A DNA stretch of 64,000 bases, taken from NCBI RefSeq assembly GCF_000426245.1, contig NZ_AUEZ01000007.1, positions 1 to 64,000 on the forward strand. The letters are read 5' to 3'. This document shows, piece by piece, positions 44,258 through 54,400 of this stretch. This DNA is from Bradyrhizobium sp. Ai1a-2. Its GTDB lineage: Bacteria > Pseudomonadota > Alphaproteobacteria > Rhizobiales > Xanthobacteraceae. The first letter of the stretch is position 1. Each line of letters begins with the position of its first letter. The notes beneath the pieces were generated by a model that searched no databases, was not told where the DNA came from, and was given only the letters and a program-made list of their open reading frames with translations. The position numbers and the translations under genes are program-made.

Positions 44258-45241
44258 ATGACGGCCGCGGATCGCTCGAAGGGCGAGCTTGAGTCGCTGA
44301 GACGCGAAGCCTGGACCAGGCTTCTGCATCTCACGTCGGGCCACGCCAGCAAGGCAGATGTCGCAGCGCTGAAAGACTGGTGCGCGCAGAGTCCCCGTCA
44401 TGCCGAGGTCTTTGCCCAGGTGAGCGGACGATGGCGCGTGGTAGGCGCGGCCATGGAAAACGTCGCGCAAACCGGGCGTCCCATGCGCGCAGGGGCGAAC
44501 GCGAGCGCGCGCGCGCCGATCGGGCGTCGCGCGTTTCTGGTCGGCGCTCTGGGCGCGTCGGCGGCTGGGGCAGCCATCATGATCACGCGACCACCGATGG
44601 GATTGTGGCCGTCACTCGGCGAGTTCGCTGCCGACTACCGGACCGCGACGGGCGAGCGTCGCCATGTCGCGCTTGACGAGCGCGCATCGCTGGACATGAA
44701 CACCCGAACCACCCTCAACGTCCGGGCAGCGAGCAGCGGAGGTGATCAGATCGAGTTGATCAGGGGAGAGGCTGCCTTCGCGACGCGATCCAAGCCCGTT
44801 GAAGTGCTTGCGGGTAACGGCCGTGCCTGGGCCGACGATGCCCAGTTCAGCGTCCGTCGCAACGGTTCGGACATCTGTGTGACATGTCTCGACGGCCTTG
44901 TTCATGTTCAGCAGGAAGGACGTTCTGCGACACTGCAGAAGACGCAACAGGTCATCTACGACGATCGCAACTTGGGCCCCGTGCAGAATGTCGACCCCAT
45001 TATTGTGACCGCGTGGCGCGAAGGAGAGCTGTTGTTTCAGAACGAGCGGTTGGCTCGCGTTATCGAAGAGGTCAATCGCTATCGGCCGGGCCGTATCATT
45101 CTCGTGAATGATGCGCTCGGACAAAGGCGCTTCACCGCGCAATTCAAGCTCGATCGCCTTGAGGTCGTGATCACCCAGCTGAAAGCGACATTCGGAGCGC
45201 GGGTGGTGTCACTCCCGGGTGGCGTGGTCCTCGTGAGCTGA
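44258..45241 (+). CDS. FecR-family anti-sigma factor / signal transducer (VreR-like)
   Basis: This 327-residue protein has a DUF4880-like N-terminal sigma-binding region (EAWTRLLHLTSGHASKADVAALKDWCAQSPRHAEVF). A twin-arginine-type membrane segment follows (RRAFLVGALGASAAGAAIM, about residues 90-108). The periplasmic FecR domain has RRHVALDERASLDMNT and LIRGEAAFAT. The C-terminal STN-like stretch (about 275-327) begins LARVIEEVNRYRPGRIILVN. The FecR periplasmic part is expected to contact the STN domain of the first gene. The giant exoprotein gene is next. Confidence 0.88.
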   Translation: MTAADRSKGELESLRREAWTRLLHLTSGHASKADVAALKDWCAQSPRHAEVFAQVSGRWRVVGAAMENVAQTGRPMRAGANASARAPIGRRAFLVGALGASAAGAAIMITRPPMGLWPSLGEFAADYRTATGERRHVALDERASLDMNTRTTLNVRAASSGGDQIELIRGEAAFATRSKPVEVLAGNGRAWADDAQFSVRRNGSDICVTCLDGLVHVQQEGRSATLQKTQQVIYDDRNLGPVQNVDPIIVTAWREGELLFQNERLARVIEEVNRYRPGRIILVNDALGQRRFTAQFKLDRLEVVITQLKATFGARVVSLPGGVVLVS

Positions 45242-45450
45242 GCGTTCGGATCGGTCAGATGCGCGCGACTTCGCGCGGCGGGTGGTGGGATCGCACCAGC
45301 GTGACGGGCAGATCGAAGTCGGTCTGAAAAAAATTGGCGCGGTACGTTGCGCACTTGCCGGTGCTCACTCGTCTATGGACGTCGGAAAAGTCCGACGGTC
45401 GGCCGAAGCCATGGGGGTGGAGGCCGATCATTTGACGAGAGTGCCAATTC

Positions 45451-48400
45451 ATGCTTCCGCCCGTTCTCGACGCCGCTCCGCGCTCTTTTCCCGCTCGTCG
45501 TCTCTCGAAGCGCGCCCTGCTATTTGCCGGCGTAAGTGCGGTCGCGCTGTTCGCGGCGAGTCACAGCGCGCTCTCCCGTCCCCTGGGCGGCCCGGCGCCA
45601 ACGTCGTCCGTGGCGGCAATGGCAACCGCGCAGGCAACGGCGCAGGCAGCGCAGCAGGCGATGAATTCGCTCAAGCAGGCCACGCAATCCATCCAGGCCA
45701 TGCAGGCGGCGCAGCAGGCCGCCCGCGATCTCGTGCGGACCACACCGGGCACGGTACCAAACGGCTTGCGCTCGGGTGGTCTGGTGGTAATGCCGGGTGC
45801 GACGCCGGGCGCGACCGATGGCGGTGCTGGATTGTGGCAGGGCGCGAATCTGCCGACAGAGTCCTCGAATGGCGGCCGCACGCAGGTCACGGTCAAGCAG
45901 AACGAGCAGAAGGCGATTCTGACCTGGAAGGAGTTCAACGTCGGCCGCGAGACGGATCTCTATTTCGACCAGCGCGCCGGCGGTGCTGACGCCAGCAACT
46001 GGATCGCGCTGAACCGTGTGGGTCCCGGCGCCGCACCGAGCCAGATCCTCGGCTCCATCAAGGCCGATGGGCAGGTCTACGTCATCAACCAGAACGGAAT
46101 CATTTTCGGCGGCGCCAGCCAAGTCAATGTCGGGGCGCTGGTTGCGTCCTCGCTCAGCCTGTCCAACCAGCAGTTCATGGCGGGCATCAACAATCAGCTC
46201 AAGATCTTCGACGATCCGTCTGGCTCAAGCATCGCCATGCCGGCCTTCGGCTATCTCGGGCAACAGGCGCCGAATGCTGCGTCGATCAGCAATCCCAGCC
46301 AAGTGCCGGGCGCGGTGATCGGCGCACCGCCGGGCGATGTGCGGGTCGAGGCCGGCGCGCAGATCGGGATCGCGAACGGCGGCAAGGCGATGTTGTTCGC
46401 CCCGCATGTGATCAATGCCGGTCATATCAATGTGCCTGACGGCCAGGTCATCATGGCCGCCGGCGAGCAAGTGTATCTGATGACCAGCCAGGCCTTTGGC
46501 GAGAATGAGCGCAGCGTGCGCGGCCTCGATGTCGCCGTGTCAGCGCCGATGCGCTGGGTGTTCAACTATACCCAGCTACAAGGAGCGCAGGGCACCGCCC
46601 CGATCTGGGATGCGTTCACGTTCGATTTGAAGACCATTCTCTTTCCCGAGATGGCGGCACGCGTGGCGTCGGTCGGTTATCGTGTGGCGAACGACGGCAT
46701 CGTGCAGGCCGACCGCGGCAACATCACGGTCATGGCGCGCGATATCGCGCAAAACGGCGGCATGTTCGCCAGCACGGCGCTCAACAATCGCGACGGCTCG
46801 ATCCGCCTGCGCGCCTGGGACCAGGGCATGCTGACCTACACAGGTGAGGGGACGCGGCTCAAATACTGGTCGACCGGCGCGGTGAGGCTGGGCGTCGACA
46901 GCGTGACCAGCGTAATGCCCGATCTCAGCGATACCAGCGAGATGGCGCTGAAGGCGAAAGAGACTCGCTACACTCCCGGCCGCATCGAGCTGCACGGCCA
47001 GTTCATCGACATTCAGAAACGGGCCAGCGTCATCGTGCCGGCCGGCACGATCAGCGTCGTCGCCAGTACTTCGACGGCGTCCGTCGACGATCCGCAGCCC
47101 GGAGAAGTGAAGCGCGACGGCAGCCGAGTCTATATCGACCAGGATGCCTATTTGAGCGTCGCCGGCCTGCAAGACGTGCTGGTTCCCATGGAGCGCAACC
47201 TGGTGACCGGCGAGTTCCGCATCAACGAGCTGCGTGACTCGCCGCTCTACCGCGAGTCCTGGTTGCGCGGAAAGAAAGTAACGGTCGATCGCCGTGTAAG
47301 TGGAGTCTTCACCGACGGCCCCATGGCCGGTGTATTGTGGGGGGGTGATCCCGGCGAGTGGCAAGGCACGCCGCTCGGAGATTTTTCGGGCTGGATCGGC
47401 GTCGGGAAGACAACGCTCTCCGAGCTGTCGACGACCGGCGGCTCCATCGCCATCAAGTCGAGCGGCTCGGTCATCACGCGCCCTGGCTCGCTCATCGACG
47501 TCTCCGGCGGCTCGGTGCGCTATCTGGATGGCTGGATCAACACCACGAAACTGCTTGGCGCAGATGGGCGCATCTACGACATCAGCCAGGCGACCCCGGA
47601 CCGCATCTATGTCGGTTTCGCCGGCGGCTTCACCCGCAGCAGCCCGCGCCACGGTGTCGTCGAGACCTGGACCAGTCCGCTGCTGTCGGGCAGCCGTTTC
47701 GAAAAGGGCTACACCGAAGGACGCAATGCCGGCTCGATTCGGTTCTATGCCTCGGAAGGCATCGTGCTGGAGGGCGATTATTGGGGCGGGACGATCGTCG
47801 GCGAGCGGCAGTTGGCCTCCGGCAAGCTCGCCGAAGGCGGCACGTTCAGGGTCGGGAGCGACGGCGACACGCCCCGGCTGTGGTTGATCGGTAATCTTAT
47901 CATCTCGCGGTCCCCGGTCCTGTTGCCGGAAGACTTCACCGCGACGACGCCACTGGACACGTCGTGGTACGATCCCAACGATCCGGAGCCGCACCGGGCC
48001 AAAACGACGTATCTCAATCCTGAGATTATGGCTCGCTCCGGCATGGGCACTTTCCAGCTCTTCGTATCGCGCAGCGCTACGTTGGGAGCGGGCGAGAGGC
48101 TGGAATTGGCGCCGGGTACCGACGTGCTGCTCAACGGCAATACTGGCGACCGTTCGGCAGTTATCACGATCAACGGGACGATCCGCATCGCAGGAGGCAC
48201 CGTCGCCCTGGATGGAGCTGGTGCCAACAGGTTCGGCGCCGGCGCCGCGATCGATGTCAGTGGCCAGTGGACCAACGATCTCACCAGTTCTGTGCGGGCG
48301 TTGCCGCCGGTGATTGACGGCGGCTCGATCCAGTTGCACGGCGATCTCAGGTTAAGCGGTGGTTCAGGACCCAGCGTGGTGTTCGATGTCTCGGGCGGCG

Positions 48401-51400
48401 GATGGTTGAACGCGCACGGCATCAAGCCCAAGCTGCAGGTCGGCGACGCTGGATCGATCGAGCTCTCCGTCAGCGATGCCAACCAGTTTTCGCAGCTCGA
48501 TCTGCGTGGTTATGCGGCCGGCTCGGGCGGCAAACTCACGATCGGGACGAGCGGCGCGGTCCAGGTGGGCGGCGATGCCGCGACCAATCCGGCCGCACTC
48601 CATCTGCCCGACACACTGTTTGCCGAGCGCGGCTTCCGGTCCGCTTCGGTCAGCACGAGCGGCAGCATTACGGTTCCCGATGGGGCCGTCATCACCCGAC
48701 TGCCGTACAGCGTCGATCTCACGGGCGTCGACATCTTCAACCTACCTTCGGACACGCAGCTCACTGCGATGGGCCGTCTCGCCTTGCTGCCGCTGACCGA
48801 ACGGGTGAAGCGCGAGGCCGCCTCGCTCAGTCTCAGCGGCAGTAGCGTGACCATTGGGAAGGGGGCCGTATTGCAGGTGGATGTCGGCGGCACGGTGAAT
48901 TTGCAATCGACCGGCGACGTCGTCGTGCGTGGTACGATCGAAGCGCCGGGCGGCGCCATCACCATATCGACCCCTCAGAAGGTCACCCTCGCCAACGGCG
49001 CGAGCCTGCTAGCGCGCGGCGTCCCGGTGATCGAGATTGATGCCAAGGGCCTCAGGTCAGGGACTGTCCTGAACGGCGGTTCCGTCGAATTCAAAAGTGC
49101 GCCTTCAATCAGGATCGAGCCGGGAGCGCTGATCGACGTCTCGGGCGCCAGCGGTGAAATCGATGTCATGACGGGCGGATGGCTGAGTCGAAGCGCGACC
49201 ACGCTCGGTCTCGCAAGCGACGGCGGCAAAATAGCCCTCAATTTGAAGGGCGCTCAGGACCTCATCGAGGGCCGATTCCTCGGCTATGCGGGCGGCAATG
49301 GCGCCGTTGGCGGGTCGATCGATATCAGGACGATCGCGATCGCGGAGGCGGACACTGCGCTCACGCTGCCGACCACAATTTATTACAGGGACAAAAACAC
49401 CGGCACGGTTAAATCGATCGGCACTACCGGGAACCTCGACATCTACAAAGAATACAGCACCGGCACCAATACTGCGTACAGGTACCTCGGCGTTCGCACC
49501 AGCATCTCCACCCTGACGACCAAACGTTCACAGAGAGGCGGATTGGTGCTCTTCGATCCCGACTTCGGCCAATTGCCGGAGTCGATCAATCAGCCGCTGG
49601 AATCGCTTCAGCCCACAATGGCGAATCAATTCGCTCTGTTGACGAAATATTTCTACACGGACGCCGCCTTGACCCAGCCTATCGTGCTGCCGTCGGCGGT
49701 TGTAAAGGTCGGCAGGATTTCGTCCGACTCGCTGAGCAATGGCGGCTTCGCCGACCTCAACGTGCAGGGCGCCAACCCGTTCATCATCGCGCCCGGCGTC
49801 AATCTGTCCTTGGAGCGGTCGATTTCAATTTCCAACACCATCAGCAGTGGCGGTGCGGGGACGGCAAATGTGCGCGCGCCCTATATCAGCCTCAGTGGAA
49901 TCGCCACGTCGCCGCTGCCCGCGGCCGGCGCCGGCCAGATCGTCTTCGCGGCTGATTTGATCGATCTCTCGACCATCCTTTTCTATGGATACGCCGAGAC
50001 GCAGCTCGTTGCCCGTGATATTCGTCTTGGCGGCTTGGTGGCTGATGGTTCGAGCTCCCGGACTTCGTCGCTGACCACAAATGGCCGTCTGGTCCTCAAG
50101 GCAGGGCAGATTTATCCGGCCAGCGGTGTATCGGCGTCGATCAAGGCCGGTACGGAAATTTCAATCGAAGCAAATGGAGAGGCCAATGGCCTGCCGCTAT
50201 CGGCGGGTGGGCAGCTCACGCTCGAAGCCCCGGTAATCCAACAGAATGGTGTTCTGCGGGCGCCGTTCGGCAGCATCACCTTCAACGCGACCAATCGCGT
50301 CACGCTCGGCACCGGCAGCCTGACCTCCGTGTCGGGCGACGGTTTGGTGATGCCCTATGGCAACCTGAGCAACGATGAAAGTTGGACAGACCCGACCAAA
50401 ACGGCGGCGAACGATCTGCCCGTCTATCTCACGCAGCCGCCGGAGAAGAGGATCCTGTTCCAGGCGCCGGCCGTGAATCTGGCTGCCGGCTCGGTGGTCG
50501 ACGTCCGCGGCGGAGGTGATCTGTTCGCGTGGGAGCATGTGCCTGGTCCGGGCGGGTCGCACGACGTCCTGGCGATGCCGGGCGTTTACGCCATCGTGCC
50601 GTCTATCGCTGGCGCAACGACGCCGGCGGGTGCGCCATCCCCTGGCGATCGCATCTGGCTGGCCGGCGGCGGCGGCGTTGCAGCAGGTTGGTACACCCTG
50701 CTGCCGGCGCACTACGCGCTGCTGCCGGGAGCTTTTGCGGTCTCGCTCGTCGCGGGCTCGCAGGGAACTGGTCAGACCAACCCGTCAGTGATGACGGACG
50801 GCACCGTCATCATGAAGGGCTACCGCGGCAATGCCTTTGGTGGACAGGATCAAATCCCTTCGTCGTGGCGCGTGATGTCAGGCGCGGTTCTGCGTCAGTA
50901 CAGTGAATACAACGAAACCTTCGCCAACAGCTTCTTCGCGTCCGACGCCTTCAAGCTTGCGCAATACCGTTTGACGGGTACGCAGGTCGTCACGCCGCGC
51001 CTGCCGATGGATGGCGGCTCGCTGGTGATGAAAGCGACGCAGGAACTGATCCTCAATGGTCAGATGCTATCGCAGGCTGCGGCTGGAGGCCGTGGCGGGT
51101 TGATGGATATTGCGGCGGCGAAGATCGCGATCGTCGGCGCCGGGCAAGACGCCGCCGCGCTGCGTGCGGCCGGCTATCTCGTGGTCGATTCCGCATCGCT
51201 CAGCAGCTTTGGCGCCGGCAGTCTGCTCATCGGCGGCACGCGCAGCGGTGATGCCAAAGGCTTGCTGCTCGACATCGTCGCCAGTGACATTGCCGTCCGC
51301 AACAATGAAGCAACCCAGCTCGTCGGACCCGAGATTATTCTTGCCGCGAGCGGAACGGTCGATATTGGCGCGGGCAGCGTCATTGCCGCCAAAGGTGATG

Positions 51401-54400
51401 CCCCGACCGGCGCCGGCGATCTCGTCATGAAGCCGCAGGTGAAAGCCGTTCTCGGCGACGTTGGCGCCCCGGACACCAATCCGGATAACGATGTGCTGCT
51501 GACGCCCTCGAAAGATTATGGTGCGCTCGTCCGTGTCTCGAATGGCGACGCGGTGCAGGTGATCCGCGAGAACGTCGATACGATGATCGGCGGCATTGTC
51601 CGTATCGGCGCCAATGCACGGCTCGACGGCGGCAAGGCGCTCTTGATCGACGCCACCCGCAACACGATTGTGACCGCCGGTGCGCAGATCTCAGGCGCGG
51701 CCTTGTCGCTGGCGAGCGGCCGCATCGGATTCGGCGGCGGCAGCCAGGGGCAGGGGCTGATCCTTGATGCGGCTTCACTGGCGCGATTGACGCAGACCCA
51801 GCATCTCACCTTGCGCAGCTACAGCAGCATCGACTTCTACACGTCGGTGAATTTCGGCGGCGTGGGCCTCAAGGCGGTAACGCTCGATGCCGCCGGCCTG
51901 GTCGGCTATGGCGATAACGCCATTGCGGTGACCGGCGATACCATCGCGCTCGCAAACAACGGTGCGAGCTTCACCCAGCCGGTCGGCGCGGGACATGGAC
52001 AACTGGCACTGACCGCGAACGAACTCGTGCTCGGGATTGGCAGCAAAACCGTACGCGGCTTCGACAGCGTGGCGCTGAGCGGCACGGCGCGCATCGTCAG
52101 CGAGGACAACGGCACAGTCGATGCCGGTGCGGCGGCGCTGACCTTGGCGACGCCGGTGCTGACCGGCCGTGGCGGCAGCTCGCAATCGCTGGTGACCACT
52201 GGCGCCCTGGTCGTGGCCGGTAATGGTGCGGGCGAGGCGGATCCGGCCGATCTCGGCCTCGGCACGCGCATTGCGCTCACCGGCGGCAGCGTGACGTTTG
52301 GTGGCCGCATCGTCGCGCTAGGTGGCGCGGTCGAGATGACAGCCACGAACGGCAGCGTGGTCCTGAACGATGGCGCGCGTGTTGACGTGGGTGGCTTCGG
52401 CAAGCAGTTTTTCGACGTCGCCGAATACGGCAATGCTGGCCGCATCGCGTTGACGGCGATCGGCGGCAATGTGCATCTGAAATCCGGTGCCGCCCTGAAC
52501 CTGGCAGCAGCGTCGGGCGGCGGCGATGCCGGCATGCTGGCACTGACCGCCTCCGGTGGCGGAACTATCGTGCTCGATGGTCAGATCGCAGCTCAGGCGG
52601 GTGCAGGCGGCAAGGGCGGGTCCTTCACGCTGGACATCGCGGCGCTGCCTGACTTCGCCGGCCTGAGCCAGACGCTGAACAACGCCGGCTTTGATGCCGC
52701 GCGCCAGTTCCGCATCCGCAGCGGCAACGTGGTGATCGATGGCACGACGACGGTGGCCGACTTCGCGCTCAGCGCCGACCAGGGCAGCGTCACGCTCGCC
52801 GGCACGATCGATGCGCGCAGCCGCTATGGCGGGCGCATCGCGATCAGCGGCGGGAACGGCTTGATCATGCAACCTTCGGCCGTGCTGCGGGCCGGTTCCA
52901 CCACTGCGCTCGGCTCCGGCCGGGTGACGCTGGAGGCGACAGGCGGTCGCCTCGATCTGCAGGGCGGCACCGTCGATGTCGCGGGCGGCGAGGACGGGCG
53001 CGTGCGGTTGCGCGCGCTGCAGAACGCCAGCCACGACGGCATCGCCGTCGACCGGCTCAATGCTACGATCACAGGCGCGCGCGCCGCGGTGCTCGAGGGC
53101 GTGTCGGTCTATGACGCCGCTGATTCAACTCACGCCAGCAGCTTCGATGGCGTGTCGGTGGACTCGGTGATGGCCGAGGCCGTCGCCCATGCCGACAGCT
53201 TCGCCGGCCATGCGGCGAGCATTCTGCGGGTAATCCCCGGCGGCGGCAACGTCACCCTGGCTGCGGGCATTGAGGTTCGCGGCGTGGGCGATCTGACCCA
53301 GAATACAGACTGGAATCTCGCCAGCCTCGCCTCACGGGAAGGCACGCTGACCCTGCGCGCTGGTGGCAATCTGAACATCAAAGGCAATATCTCCGACGGC
53401 TTCTCCACCGCCGACCGCAGCGGCGCCTTGCTGAATGCCGCCTCCTGGGATCTGCGCCTGGTCGCGGGCGCCGACCTGACATCCGCGAACGCCGCGGCGC
53501 TCGCCCCGCTGGCGGCGCTGCCGGCGTCAAGCGGTTCGCTGATCGTCGGCGATAGCGCGGCCGGCAAGGTGATCCGTACCGGCACCGGCGACATCGACAT
53601 CCGGGTCGGGCGCGACCTGCAGCTCGCCCACTACCAGTCCGTCATCTACACCGCCGGCCGTAAGGACATGACGACCTGGGCCGACTTCACCACGGCTCCG
53701 GCGAATGCCGCTTATGGCGTGCTCGGCGGCCATCTCGAAGTCGTCGCCCAGGGCAATGTCAGCTCCGCGCTGCCCACAGACTCGACGCAAAACCAGCTCT
53801 TCACCGAGTGGCTCAAGCGGCAGGGCGAGACTGACACATCGTATTTGTTCAGGCCGCATATGGGCAATGTCGCAAGCCAGGGTCCGCAGAGCTCGTGGTG
53901 GGTGGACTACGCCAAGTTCAATCAGGGTGTCGGCGCACTGGGCGGCGGCAACGTCGCGATCAACGCTGGCGGCGATCTGGTGAATCTGCTCGTGGCGCTC
54001 CCAACCAACGGGCGCCTGCGTGGTGGCCGCACGGCTGACGAGCAGAAAATTCTGGAAGTGCGCAATGGCGGCGCCATGAGCGTCGAGGCGGGCGGTGCGG
54101 TGCGCGCAGGCTATTATTACGTCGGGCGCGGTGCCGGTACCATCACGGCCGGCGAGATAACCACTGGACGCAACGTGTTGATTGCGAGGCCCAACAATCG
54201 CCAGGAGGTCGTGCCGATTGCACCGGTTCTGGCCTTGGGCGATGCAACGCTCAGCGTGAAGACCTTCGGCGATTTGCGCCTGCAAACTGTGCTTGATCCG
54301 TTGCTGCTCGGAACCGGAAACGGCGAACAGGGCGCCGCATATATGAGCGGCTACACAGACCGCACATCGCTTGAGCTCACATCGGTCGGCGGCGACGTTG

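Noticed and set aside
46576..48339. 587-codon minus-strand frame and others within the exoprotein gene
   Set aside because: Shadow frames of the giant exoprotein; the plus-strand frame has the domains and is unbroken.
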